A stretch of 40,620 nucleotides of DNA from Roseicyclus sp. (GCA_018401385.1 JAGYKZ010000012.1:1-40620); one strand, 5' to 3'. Positions 17,866 to 26,089 are shown, numbered from the stretch's first letter. The notes: a model not told the origin generated them from the sequence alone. Numbers and translations are program-made.

Positions 17866-18735
17866 ATGCGGATCGCATTTATCGGCTTGGGCAATATGGG
17901 CGCACCTATGGCGCTGAATCTGCAAAAAGCAGGGCATGAGGTGACAGGGTTTGACCCTGTTGCCGCACCAGACAGAATTCCCTGCGCCGCTTCCGCCGCA
18001 GATGCGGCACAAGGCGCGGAGGTGGCGATCACCATGCTGCCCCACGGCGGGATTGCGCGTGCCGTGGCCGATGAGGTGTTGGCCACACTGCCAAAAGGTG
18101 CGCTGTTGATTGATTGCTCTACCATCGAGGTTGAAGCCGCACGCGCCATTGCCAATGCCGCAACCGCGAAGCGGGTTGGATTTCTCGATGCGCCTGTCTC
18201 GGGCGGTGTTGGCGGGCACGGGGCACGCTGACCTATGGTGGGCGGTGATGCGTGGGATTTCACCCGCGCCGCGCCGCTGTTCGACATCATGGGGCAAAAG
18301 GCGGTCCATTGTGGCGCAGCGGGCAATGGTCAAGCGGCCAAGATTTGCAACAATATGATCCTTGGTATCACGATGATCGGCACCTGCGAGGCCTTTGCGC
18401 TGGCCGATAAGCTGGGGCTGGACCGACAGGCGATGTTCGATGTTGTCTCGACCTCATCAGGGGCCAGTTGGTCGATCAATGCCTATTGCCCTGCCCCAGG
18501 TGTCGGGCCGCAAAGCCCCGCCGATCATGGCTATAAACCAGGATTTGCCGCAGAATTGATGCTGAAAGATTTGCGCCTGTCCCAAGAGGCCGCCAGCGCC
18601 GCTGATGCAGCCACGCCGCTTGGCGCATTGGCCGAGGCCCTCTATGCCCAATTCGTGGAACACGAAGATGGGCGCGGCAAAGATTTTTCTGCCATGCTGC
18701 CGCGTCTGGCGGCAATGGGCAGAAAAACCACCTAA
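17866..18735 (+). CDS. mmsB: 3-hydroxyisobutyrate dehydrogenase (frameshift near 18220)
   Basis: It oxidises 3-hydroxyisobutyrate to methylmalonate semialdehyde with NAD. The N-terminal Rossmann motif is MRIAFIGLGNMGAPMALNLQKAGHEVTGFD. LIDCSTIEVEAARAIA and FLDAPVSGGVGG, the substrate-binding segment, follow. The first frame then stops; after a shift between about 18218 and 18240, MVGGDAWDFTRAAPLFDIMGQKAVHCGAAGNGQAAKICNNMILG continues the family, with the catalytic Lys in GQAAKICNN. The C-terminal end matches family length. It begins 20 bp after the hydrolase gene and is the last gene of the operon. Confidence 0.92.
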
Positions 18736-18755
18736 TTTCCAAAAACATTTTCTTT

Positions 18756-18777
18756 CCCCCCTTGTGGTGGGGTTTTT
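18756..18777 (+). terminator. Intrinsic terminator of the mmsA operon
   Basis: A C-rich arm from 18756 (CCCCCC) pairs with a GGTGGGG arm ending at 18772, with a bulged T and a small TTGT loop. TTTTT (18773-18777) follows at once. It starts 21 bases after the mmsB stop. Confidence 0.7.
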
Positions 18778-18778
18778 C

Positions 18779-18812
18779 TTGCCCATATGTGTTAATGTAA
18801 TTAACATTAACA
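18779..18812 (+). promoter_or_regulatory. Candidate promoter with a long palindrome upstream of the DUF2852 gene
   Basis: TTGCCC (18779-18784), 17 bases, and TAACAT (18802-18807) make a fair sigma-70 type promoter. Across its -10 lies a perfect inverted repeat, TGTTAATGT (18790-18798), AATTA, ACATTAACA (18804-18812). The TTAA spacing (5 and 2 bases) does not fit the CtrA TTAA-N7-TTAA site. A dimeric repressor site is the likely reading; the regulator is unknown. Confidence 0.5.
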
Positions 18813-18847
18813 TCACAGCGCGGCTGCGCAGCAAAGGAGAAACACAT

Positions 18848-19243
18848 ATGCAAAGCCAAATGATGGTGCCCTCTGCCACCGGTCAAGGGTGGTTCGCGCG
18901 GGCCGAAGCCTTTCTGGATCGCAAGGGCAAAGGGGCGTGGATCGCCGCTATGGTCTTTGGGTTCATTCTGTTCTGGCCCGTTGGTCTGGCGCTTCTGTTT
19001 TATATGATCTGGAGCAAAAATATGTTCAAAACCTGTAAGAAATCCCATCACAGCCCGATGCAAGCAAGCACGGGCAACCGCGCCTTTGACACCTATAAGG
19101 AGGACACGCTGAAACGTCTTGAGGATGAGCAGCGCGCTTTTGAGGGCTTCCTTGAGCGGCTCCGCGAAGCCAAAGACAAGACCGAATTCGATGCCTTCAT
19201 GGCCGAGCGCGACAAGAAAGGCGCAGCCCCTTCGGCGGAGTGA
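18848..19243 (+). CDS. DUF2852 family membrane protein
   Basis: A 131-residue protein matching the alphaproteobacterial DUF2852 pattern. One or two hydrophobic stretches (AWIAAMVFGFILFWPVGLALLFYMIW, about 30-56) are followed by a short basic/His segment (KTCKKSHHS). A charged C-terminal helix, FDTYKEDTLKRLEDEQRAFEGFLERLREAKDKTEFDAFM, is probably a cytoplasmic coiled coil. AAAGGAG lies 8 bases before the ATG. It is a single-gene unit behind a palindromic promoter. The function is not known. Confidence 0.85.
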   Translation: MQSQMMVPSATGQGWFARAEAFLDRKGKGAWIAAMVFGFILFWPVGLALLFYMIWSKNMFKTCKKSHHSPMQASTGNRAFDTYKEDTLKRLEDEQRAFEGFLERLREAKDKTEFDAFMAERDKKGAAPSAE

Positions 19244-19335
19244 TCCAAAAATGCAACGCTTGCCCCGCACACTGCACGGATGCGGGGCAGGTGATCTTCT
19301 CTCAACCACGCCCACCCCCTATATCTGGAGCCATG

Positions 19336-19767
19336 ATGCACAGCTTGCCCGATCCTGTTTCGCAATCCGAATTTTACACCTATGTGCCGATCAAGCGGTT
19401 TGGTGCATGGCTGATTGATGTGGTCGTCATCGCCCTTTTGGTGGTGATTGCGGGATTGTTGAGTTTCGGCTTGGCATGGTTTTTTTTGCCCCTTTTGTTT
19501 CTCGCCCTGTCCTTTGTCTATCGCTGGCTCACCATATCGCAGCACTCCGCCACATGGGGTATGCGGATCATGTCGATTGAATTGCGCAATGCGACCGGTG
19601 CGCGGCTGACCAGCATCGAGGCGATGCTACATACATTTCTATTCATGCTTGCCTCGGCCTTCGTGCTGCCGCAGACCATCTCGGCCCTGATGATGGTTTT
19701 TGGCGGACGCAAACAGGGCTTGCACGACCTGTTCTTGGGAACGGTTGCGATAAATAGACCTGCTTGA
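19336..19767 (+). CDS. RDD family membrane protein
   Basis: A small (143-residue) RDD-domain protein. YVPIKRFGAWLIDVVVIALLVV holds the first helix with the Arg and Asp that name the family. Second and third hydrophobic helices follow (LAWFFLPLLFLALSFVYRWL and LHTFLFMLASAFVLP). TWGMRIMSIELRN and GRKQGLHDLFLGTVAI are the family's conserved cytoplasmic segments. Two adjacent ATGs occur (19333, 19336); the second is better spaced from GGAG. RDD proteins are membrane proteins of mostly unknown role, some linked to ion transport. Confidence 0.85.
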   Translation: MHSLPDPVSQSEFYTYVPIKRFGAWLIDVVVIALLVVIAGLLSFGLAWFFLPLLFLALSFVYRWLTISQHSATWGMRIMSIELRNATGARLTSIEAMLHTFLFMLASAFVLPQTISALMMVFGGRKQGLHDLFLGTVAINRPA

Positions 19768-19898
19768 TCCGGCACCTGACCCAGTACCTGCCCTGGCAAA
19801 TGATCTCAGAAATTTCGCGGTAAGGTTGTATAAGCCCCTTGCCGAAATATGTTCGTTGAGGCAGGCTACCGTGCAAGATGTTCGCAAATTGAGGTATC

Positions 19899-20747
19899 AT
19901 GCGCCATACGCTTCCCATCGCGCCGCAGTTTTATGTGACCGCACCTCAAAGCTGCCCTTATCTTCCAAATCGGCGGGAGCGCAAGCTGTTTACCGCCTTG
20001 CAAGGCGATCATGCCAGCGAATTGAATGATAGCCTGTCCAAGCAAGGCTTCCGCCGTTCGCAAAATGTGCTCTATCGCCCCGCCTGCGCGGATTGCACCG
20101 CGTGCCTGTCGGCACGGATCAGGGTGGCGGATTTCGTTCCGCAAAAATCCCAAAAGCGCACCAACAAGCGCAACAAGCATCTGACCCGCACAGCCCGTGC
20201 CCCATGGGCAACGGAGGAACAATATGCATTGTTCCGAAGCTACCTGGATGCGCGCCACGCCGATGGCGGTATGGCCGATATGGATGTGTTTGAATTCGCC
20301 GCCATGATCGAAGAAACCCCAGTGCGGTCGCGCGTGGTCGAATATCGTGAAACAGACCAGAACCGCACCCTTGCCGCGGTCTGCCTGACCGACATCCTTG
20401 ATGACGGTCTCAGCCTTGTCTATTCCTTCTTTGACACCGATCTGGATCAACGCTCCCTCGGCACCTATGTGATCTTGGACCACATCGACCTCGCCCGCGA
20501 GGCGGGGCTGCCTTATGTTTACTTGGGCTATTGGGTGCCAGGCTCGGATAAGATGGCCTATAAGGCCCGATTTTCCGCTTTGGAAATCTATGTCAACGGC
20601 GCCTGGCAGGATATCGGCAACCCGTCCGAATATTCCAACCAAACCCATCCGCTTTCCGTGGATCCCATTGCGCAGCAGGTTGCGCAGATCTCGCTGCCCG
20701 ATCTGATGGCGGCGCAGGGCAAGCGCCCAAGCCACGAGACGCAATAA
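19899..20747 (+). CDS. bpt: Aspartate/glutamate leucyltransferase (N-end rule)
   Basis: It transfers leucine from Leu-tRNA to N-terminal Asp or Glu of proteins, marking them for ClpAP via the N-end rule. The 282-residue protein is full length. N-terminal [17 protein letters not shown] and [21 protein letters not shown] carry the cysteine pattern of the Ate/Bpt N-terminal domain. The C-terminal transferase domain contains [38 protein letters not shown] and [24 protein letters not shown] used the ATG at 19899, with GAGG just upstream. It converges with the TRAP operon at a shared terminator. Confidence 0.93.
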   Translation: MRHTLPIAPQFYVTAPQSCPYLPNRRERKLFTALQGDHASELNDSLSKQGFRRSQNVLYRPACADCTACLSARIRVADFVPQKSQKRTNKRNKHLTRTARAPWATEEQYALFRSYLDARHADGGMADMDVFEFAAMIEETPVRSRVVEYRETDQNRTLAAVCLTDILDDGLSLVYSFFDTDLDQRSLGTYVILDHIDLAREAGLPYVYLGYWVPGSDKMAYKARFSALEIYVNGAWQDIGNPSEYSNQTHPLSVDPIAQQVAQISLPDLMAAQGKRPSHETQ

Positions 20748-20790
20748 CCCGCGCCCGTCTTTTCCCACCTTCTCATCCCCAAATGCAAAA

Positions 20791-20815
20791 CGGCCCCCCA
20801 AACCATGGAGGGCCG
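20791..20815. terminator. Bidirectional terminator between bpt and the TRAP operon
   Basis: CGGCCCCCC (20791-20799) pairs with GGAGGGCCG (20807-20815) with one mismatch around a 7-base loop. AAAA precedes it and CATTTTA follows, so each strand ends its stem near a short U-rich run. It sits 44 bp after the bpt stop and 37 bp after the TRAP permease stop. Confidence 0.7.
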
Positions 20816-20851
20816 CATTTTATGGAACGGCGTTTGGACGCGCATCTGCCT

Positions 20852-23209
20852 TTAATTATTGGGCAGAAGGTCTGGCACGATGGTCACGATACCCGGGAAG
20901 AGCCACAAGATACCCAAGCCCAGGACCTGGATCAAAACGAAGGGGATCACGCCGCGATAGATGTGCTGCGTGGTCACGCTGGCAGGGGCCACCCCGCGCA
21001 GGTAGAAGAGCGCAAAGCCAAATGGCGGCGTCAAGAAGGAGGTCTGCAAATTGACCGCAATCATGATGGTCACCCATTTGGGATCCAACGTCCCGCCATA
21101 GATCACCGGCCCCACAATCGGGATCACGATGTAAATGATTTCCAAGAAGTCCAACACGAACCCAAGGATAAACAGGATCAGCATCACCAAAAGGAACACG
21201 ACCATTTCATTGTCAAAGGCCCGCAGGAATTGCTGGATGTGATGCTCACCCCCGAAAGAGATCAGCACAAGGTTCAACAATTGCGACCCGATCAGAATGG
21301 TAAAGACCATGGAGGTCACCTTGGCGGTTTCGCGCACCACGGGGGTCAAGACGCTGCGGCGGTAGAGAACATAGCAGCTGTAAAGCAACCCGCCGAAGGC
21401 GAAATGATAGGCGAATTGTGCCACGATATAGGCCACCCAATCCTCCAGTGGCACCACGGCGCGTCCGACACGCAAATCAAAGTTCACACCCACCAAGATC
21501 AGGATGACCAGCGCAAAGGAGGCCCAAATCACAATCTTGGATTTGCGGTCCTCCTCGCTCAACTTGCGATGCGCGGCCAACATGATCGCGCCCGCCGCCC
21601 CCAATGCCGCCGCAGGGGTCGGGTTGGAAATGCCGCCAAGGATGGACCCCAACACGGCCACAATTAGCACCAATGGCGGGAAGACCACGCGCAGCAGATC
21701 GTTTTTCGACATCCGGATCATCGCTTCGCGGCAGCCGTAAACGGCCATAACAAACGGGATGGCCAGATATATCCACGCGGTTCCCGGGCTGGTCGCGGGG
21801 GTGATATAGAGCATATCCACCGCAAAGGCCAAAGCCACACCAATCCCACCGATAAGAAGCGGACGCGGGTCATGGCTTGGGGCGACACCGCGCGCGGTGG
21901 TCAAGATCAGGGCAAAAAGAATGAAAATCGCCGTCACCCCTGATCCAATCGGTGCCGCATTGGCCACTGCGGCCATGCGCGCGGCATCCATTTCCTCTGG
22001 GGTCAACTCGCGGGTTGACGTGCTTGCGCCCGAGGCGGCAATCTCGGCGGTTTCGGCAACCGCTTGATCCCATGCCGCTTGACCGTGAAGATCAATCATC
22101 GCCGCTTGACAGGTCTCGGACACATTGGTGCGCAAACTGGCCGAGCGGCTGTTGTTTTCCATATTCGAGATCATGATCGACTGGCTGCCAATCACACCAT
22201 TGTTGGCCCCCACAATCACCGCAAAGATCAATGCGGCAGGCGCCAACAGGAACCAGGTCAGGGCTTCGTTGCGGGTGATCGGATTGGGGTTTGTTGCCCC
22301 CATTTGCACCGCAGGGGCCTTGGTCGGGTTGAGCAGCGCAAAACCAAAGGCATAGGCCCCATAGAGAAATGCCAAGAATATCCCCGGCAAAACCGCCGCT
22401 TGGAACAAGGTGCCCACGGACAATACCGCAGGCTTCCCCAAAAACGTCAGCGCATCGCTACAGCCCGCCACTTGGGCGCGGGTTTCTTGGCCTGTGGCGT
22501 AAAGATCACCCACAAGCGTGCCCAACAGAACGATCACAATAGAGGGCGGGATGATCTGCCCCAAAGTGCCAGAGGCCGCAATGACCCCCGTTGCCAATTC
22601 TGGCGAATAATTGTTGCGCAACATCGTGGGCAGGGCGAGCAAGCCCATGGTGACCACAGTTGCCCCCACGATCCCTGTTGAGGCGGCAAGAAACGCACCC
22701 ACGATCACGATGGAGACGGCCAAACCACCCGGAAGCGGCCCAAAGACACGGGCCATCGTGGTCAGCAAATCATCCGCGATTTTCGAGCGCTCCAGCGTGA
22801 TGCCCATCAAAACAAACATCAAAACCGCCAGCAGGGTTTCAATCGATTGGCCCGCGATCACGCGCTCATTCATACGATTGACGATGAAGGAGATATTGCG
22901 ATCCATCGCCATTTCCCAACCACCAGGAAACAGCGGTTGCTCAACCCGCGGCAATTCAGGGTGTCGGAACACCGACACGCTTTCGCGCACCACGCCAGAG
23001 TCAATCAGCGCACGATATTGATCCGATGCCGTATCAATCGCCTGATGGATCAACAGCCCCGCGGAATCGAGCGCGGCGATAATCGCAAAGGAAATCACCC
23101 CTGCCCCGCCGATGGCGAAGGCCACAGGAAAGCCTGTCATGATCCCGCCAAACAGTGTCAGGAACACGATTATCAGACCGATCTCAACTCCATCCAATCC
23201 AAAAATCAT
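20852..23209 (-). CDS. TRAP transporter large permease subunit (DctM-like, extended)
   Basis: This is the ion-coupled membrane subunit of a TRAP uptake system. At 785 residues it is far longer than the usual 430 or so. N-terminal helices MIFGLDGVEIGLIIVFLTLFGGIMTGFPVAFAIGGAGVI and the core TLLAVLMFVLMGITLERSKIADDLL, FLAASTGIVGATVVTMGLLALP, VIAASGTLGQIIPPSIVIVLLG are DctM hallmarks. So are LDFLEIIYIVIPIVGPV and NLQTSFLTPPFGFALFYLRGVAP near the end. The extra length is a loop at about 55-110 and a large insert at about 320-620 with extra helices and a soluble stretch around DLHGQAAWDQAVAETAE. GAAGGAAAG precedes the ATG. Intact. Confidence 0.92.
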   Translation of the reverse strand: MIFGLDGVEIGLIIVFLTLFGGIMTGFPVAFAIGGAGVISFAIIAALDSAGLLIHQAIDTASDQYRALIDSGVVRESVSVFRHPELPRVEQPLFPGGWEMAMDRNISFIVNRMNERVIAGQSIETLLAVLMFVLMGITLERSKIADDLLTTMARVFGPLPGGLAVSIVIVGAFLAASTGIVGATVVTMGLLALPTMLRNNYSPELATGVIAASGTLGQIIPPSIVIVLLGTLVGDLYATGQETRAQVAGCSDALTFLGKPAVLSVGTLFQAAVLPGIFLAFLYGAYAFGFALLNPTKAPAVQMGATNPNPITRNEALTWFLLAPAALIFAVIVGANNGVIGSQSIMISNMENNSRSASLRTNVSETCQAAMIDLHGQAAWDQAVAETAEIAASGASTSTRELTPEEMDAARMAAVANAAPIGSGVTAIFILFALILTTARGVAPSHDPRPLLIGGIGVALAFAVDMLYITPATSPGTAWIYLAIPFVMAVYGCREAMIRMSKNDLLRVVFPPLVLIVAVLGSILGGISNPTPAAALGAAGAIMLAAHRKLSEEDRKSKIVIWASFALVILILVGVNFDLRVGRAVVPLEDWVAYIVAQFAYHFAFGGLLYSCYVLYRRSVLTPVVRETAKVTSMVFTILIGSQLLNLVLISFGGEHHIQQFLRAFDNEMVVFLLVMLILFILGFVLDFLEIIYIVIPIVGPVIYGGTLDPKWVTIMIAVNLQTSFLTPPFGFALFYLRGVAPASVTTQHIYRGVIPFVLIQVLGLGILWLFPGIVTIVPDLLPNN

Positions 23210-23248
23210 CTTGTTATCTTTCCTTCAGACAGGTCTCGGGCTTTGGGG

Positions 23249-24148
23249 TTAATGGCCTGCCGCGTGCAGCGCTTCGGTTTCCGCATCAAGCGGATCAAGG
23301 TCACGATATTTATCGGCGCTTTCTTCCCCCTCGATATATTCGAGCAGGGCGCGCCAGAACACCGCCATGGCGTGCAAGAACACCAAGACGCAGAAGGCAA
23401 CGATCAGCACCTTGAAAATAAAATAGGCATTAAAGCCATTGGGGCTAAAACCGATGGTTTCGACATTCCACCGCAGCACCCGCGCTTGCATCAACATACG
23501 ATCCAACTCACTGGAGGCGGAGGGGTTTGGCACCACCAAGTGACGCCACATAAAGAACCATGCATAAAGATAGGTCAAAACGGTTGCGGGCATCATGAAA
23601 ATCAGCGCTCCGAACATATCAACGATGCGCTTTGCGCGATGCTTCATGCCCGAATAAAACAGGTCCACGCGCACATGGCCGCCTTGCACGAATGTATAGG
23701 AGACGCAGAGACAGACGATCATCGCGTTGTAGAGTTTCAGCTCTTCGGCCCACCAAGACAGGTCTTGCGCGAAACTCAGGCCCAGTGGCCCCAACTGAAT
23801 GTCCGCCACGCGGAAGATGCGCTGCAAAAACACGATCATCACCTGCTGGAGCACCATGATCAAACCGACCCATGCCACGGTGCGGCCAAGACCATTGGCA
23901 AGCCCCTCCAGCCCGCGCACGAAAGACCAAAGGATCGCGCGGCGCCAGAACAGGCCCAGCGCGGTCACAACCATGAAGGCGGTGAATACAACGAAGAAAA
24001 ATTCGACCGATGCGCCATAATAGATGAAGCGCACGAGCGACTCGTTATTGCTCCAATCGAACCATGTTCCAGGGTTCAGCAGGGCGATTGCCAAATGATA
24101 GGGCGCCATCGCGATATTTGTGAAAACCCAGACTATGAAATCAATCAT
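23249..24148 (-). CDS. TRAP transporter small permease subunit (DctQ-like, long)
   Basis: The four-helix small membrane subunit that pairs with the large permease. It has 299 residues where 160-200 is usual. The conserved DctQ region is central: LYNAMIVCLCVSYTFVQGGHVRVDLFYSGM, where the G-HVRVDLF motif is diagnostic, followed by MMPATVLTYLYAWFFMWRH. Extra N-terminal helices (YYGASVEFFFVVFTAFMVVTALGLF) and a long loop account for the added size. AAGGATGG lies before the ATG. It sits 39 bp upstream of the large subunit and is intact. Confidence 0.9.
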   Translation of the reverse strand: MIDFIVWVFTNIAMAPYHLAIALLNPGTWFDWSNNESLVRFIYYGASVEFFFVVFTAFMVVTALGLFWRRAILWSFVRGLEGLANGLGRTVAWVGLIMVLQQVMIVFLQRIFRVADIQLGPLGLSFAQDLSWWAEELKLYNAMIVCLCVSYTFVQGGHVRVDLFYSGMKHRAKRIVDMFGALIFMMPATVLTYLYAWFFMWRHLVVPNPSASSELDRMLMQARVLRWNVETIGFSPNGFNAYFIFKVLIVAFCVLVFLHAMAVFWRALLEYIEGEESADKYRDLDPLDAETEALHAAGH

Positions 24149-24262
24149 CTGACCATCCTTGCAGCATCGGGTGTTGCAACCAAGTGCCGCGGGTTGGATG
24201 TGGCCGCAGGCTATGCGCCATCATCGGAAAATCACAGGCAACTTTGGGGTGATTAACAGATA

Positions 24263-24291
24263 CTCCTTCCCCGCGATCCGCGAGGAAGGAG
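24263..24291 (-). terminator. Intercistronic hairpin after the TRAP binding-protein gene
   Basis: CTCCTTCC (24263-24270) and GGAAGGAG (24284-24291) form 8 bp, continued inward by CGCG/CGCG beyond one mismatch around ATC. It lies just after the binding-protein stop (minus strand) and before the small permease gene. Such hairpins commonly let the binding protein be made in excess of the permease, by partial termination or mRNA protection. Confidence 0.65.
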
Positions 24292-24306
24292 CAAGGTTTC
24301 AAGCAA

Positions 24307-25392
24307 TCAAGCCGCGTTCACACGGTTACGCTGGCGCATATATTCGCCATCACCGATGTCAAACCAACCCACGGATTCACGCATCGCGGCGAAGTGGCTT
24401 TCTGCGACTTGCGCATAGATCGGATCATCCATGTTTTCGTCCAACACCTCTTTGGAGGCGCGGCCGAAGGCTTCCCAAACGTCGTCTGGGAACTGGCGTG
24501 TCTGCACACCTGCCGAACGCAGACGCTCAAGCGCCGCGCCGTTTTCCTGCAACGACATCGACAAGGATTTGGCGTTTGCTGCCGCACAGGCCGCTTCAAC
24601 GATCTGTTTTTGCGCGGTTGTGAAGCTTTCATAGACGTCAAGGTTGAACGACATGGTCAATGCCGAACCTGGCTCGTGGAAACCTGCGGTGTAGTAGATG
24701 CTGGTTGCTTCTTGGAAGCCCATACGCTCATCCGCGAAGGGGCCGATCCATTCCGCGCCGTCAATCTGACCCGAGGCCAGCGCCTGATAGATTTCGCCGC
24801 CCGGGATGTTCTGAACGGATGCACCCAGACGACCCAGCACCTGACCACCCTGACCAGGCATACGGAAGCGCAGACCCTGCAAATCTTCGGCAGAGTTGAT
24901 TTCTTTGTTGAACCAACCACCAGGCTGCATCGCGGTGTTGCCGCAGGTGAAGGACTTGAGGTTGAAGAGACCTGCAAGCTCATTGTGCAATTCGAAGCCG
25001 CCACGGTTGTAATACCAGTTTGCGAATTCCTGACCGGTCAAGCCGAACGGCACGGCCGTGAAGAACGCGAAAGCGGGGTGCTGGTTCAAGAAATAGTAAT
25101 CAGCTGAGTGATACATATCCGCCTGACCGGAGGATACAGCATCAAACACTTCAAACGCACCAACAAGGCTACCTGCGGGCATTTTGTTGATGGTCAGCGC
25201 GCCATCGGTCATTGCGGTGATGTAGTCAGCCGCCATCTGTGCCGCGTCATCGAAGATTGCAAAACCATCGGGAACCGAAGTCACCAAGGTCAATGTGCGG
25301 TTGCCCTGAGCATAGAGCGGTGCTGCCAAGGTAGATGCTGCGGCTGCAGTTCCCCCAAGGGCAGACGTTCTCAAGAAAGAACGACGATCCAT
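24307..25392 (-). CDS. TRAP transporter substrate-binding protein (DctP/TakP-like), Tat-exported
   Basis: A 361-residue periplasmic binding protein. The N-terminus MDRRSFLRTSALGGTAAAASTLAAPLYAQ is a twin-arginine (RRSFLR) signal with an A-x-A type site near YAQ. The mature part has the DctP fold: LVTSVPDGFAIFDDAAQMAADYI, GQADMYHSADYYFLNQHPAFAFFTAVPFG, GLRFRMPGQGGQVLGRLGAS with the family Arg that clamps the substrate carboxylate, and GAEWIGPFADERMGF. The sequence is closest in style to TakP, which binds 2-oxo acids with sodium; that substrate is an inference. GGGAGGA precedes the ATG. First gene of the TRAP operon. Confidence 0.92.
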   Translation of the reverse strand: MDRRSFLRTSALGGTAAAASTLAAPLYAQGNRTLTLVTSVPDGFAIFDDAAQMAADYITAMTDGALTINKMPAGSLVGAFEVFDAVSSGQADMYHSADYYFLNQHPAFAFFTAVPFGLTGQEFANWYYNRGGFELHNELAGLFNLKSFTCGNTAMQPGGWFNKEINSAEDLQGLRFRMPGQGGQVLGRLGASVQNIPGGEIYQALASGQIDGAEWIGPFADERMGFQEATSIYYTAGFHEPGSALTMSFNLDVYESFTTAQKQIVEAACAAANAKSLSMSLQENGAALERLRSAGVQTRQFPDDVWEAFGRASKEVLDENMDDPIYAQVAESHFAAMRESVGWFDIGDGEYMRQRNRVNAA

Positions 25393-25413
25393 AATAATCC
25401 TCCCATTCGGACA

Positions 25414-25438
25414 CTGCCGCTTTTGTGCGGCAGTTTTT
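25414..25438. terminator. Perfect hairpin with T-run in the 5' leader of the TRAP binding-protein gene
   Basis: CTGCCGC (25414-25420), TTTTGT, GCGGCAG (25427-25433) and TTTTT (25434-25438) look like an intrinsic terminator on the plus strand. No plus-strand gene ends here. In the minus-strand transcript the hairpin lies about 22 bases upstream of the binding-protein ATG, preceded by A5. Confidence 0.6.
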
Positions 25439-25982
25439 CATTTCAAGGTGTTGCGAGGCTACAGCAACAATATTGCGCAGCAAACAAATTTTCGCACCAA
25501 ACGGGCCAATTTTGTAAAAATTTTTTACCAATACGCGCAAAACAACGGGAAAGAGCCTGGAATTTTTCGCATATTTCTTGGGATATGTTTGGAAATTATG
25601 CACGCACTCAACCCATGGTTAAGTGACGCTTGGCGGACTCGCCGAAAGCGCCCAATCCAGACCCGAATCTTTTCACGCGAAACGGGTCGCGCAAGGCGCC
25701 CTGCCCCATGCGCCACGCCATCCGCACCGGACCAGTCTGCATCCCGATCGCCGCGTGACCTCCAAACCCAACCAAGCCCCCCTCCACCACCACGCCGCCG
25801 CCGCGCGCAAAAATTCATGCCCCCCCCTCGCGCGGCGCGGCATCCTCGCGCGGCGGGGCATCACGGTAGAATAACGGACGGGTTGATTTTCAAAAGCATC
25901 AAAAATCTGCGATTTGGGACATAAAATTGCGAAATAGGCCGCCAAAAAGACAGTTTATTGAATTTTGACCCCTCAAATGCGG
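25439..25982. other. Gene-poor intergenic region between TRAP operon and ilvIH
   Basis: About 540 bp without a supported gene. Short frames on both strands translate to low-complexity Arg/Gly/Pro or Ala-rich peptides with no family resemblance. The stretch 25640-25860 is much more GC-rich than the AT-rich flanks at 25480-25620 and 25870-25980. It holds an 18-bp direct repeat (25826-25861), listed separately. The minus-strand promoter of the TRAP operon must lie in the left part. Confidence 0.5.
25826..25861. repeat. 18-bp tandem direct repeat
   Basis: CCTCGCGCGGCGCGGCAT (25826-25843) is followed directly by CCTCGCGCGGCGGGGCAT (25844-25861), one base different. It is part of the GC-rich island of the TRAP-ilvI intergenic region. 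Confidence 0.8.
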
Positions 25983-26011
25983 TTGACCTCCCCAAAACTC
26001 ACTCCTAATGT
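25983..26011 (+). promoter_or_regulatory. ilvIH promoter
   Basis: TTGACC (25983-25988), a 17-base spacer and TAATGT (26006-26011) form a near-consensus vegetative promoter. Transcription would start near 26018, a short distance before the leader peptide. Confidence 0.65.
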
Positions 26012-26035
26012 CCGCTCAGAATTATGGAGTTCGGA

Positions 26036-26089
26036 ATGCTTGAAGCGGTGGTCGTGAATGTGGGGATGAAGACGCGCATGGGTCGGTGA
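26036..26089 (+). CDS. ilvIH leader peptide (valine-rich)
   Basis: A 17-codon frame, MLEAVVVNVGMKTRMGR, ends at the TGA at 26087-26089. GGAG lies 6 bases before its ATG. An in-frame ATG at 26024 would add four residues. Four of codons 5-9 are valine, one of the products of the pathway. The frame sits between a good promoter and an intrinsic terminator whose 3' arm can pair with sequence overlapping the leader stop codon. This is the arrangement of transcription attenuation by ribosome stalling: valine shortage would stall the ribosome on the Val codons and leave the antiterminator strand free. The peptide itself need have no other function. Confidence 0.75.
   Translation: MLEAVVVNVGMKTRMGR

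Noticed and set aside
18790-18812. CtrA site in the DUF2852 promoter palindrome
   Set aside because: The TTAA elements are 5, 2 and 11 bases apart, never the required 7.
20783-21667. Long plus-strand frames over the TRAP genes (also 22847-24256)
   Set aside because: They are His/Gln/Arg-rich shadows of membrane-protein codons on the other strand. The minus-strand genes are firmly identified.
25525-25945. Possible minus-strand small proteins in the TRAP-ilv gap
   Set aside because: Arg/Gly/Trp-rich translations from a GC-rich repeat, no ribosome site and no recognised domain.
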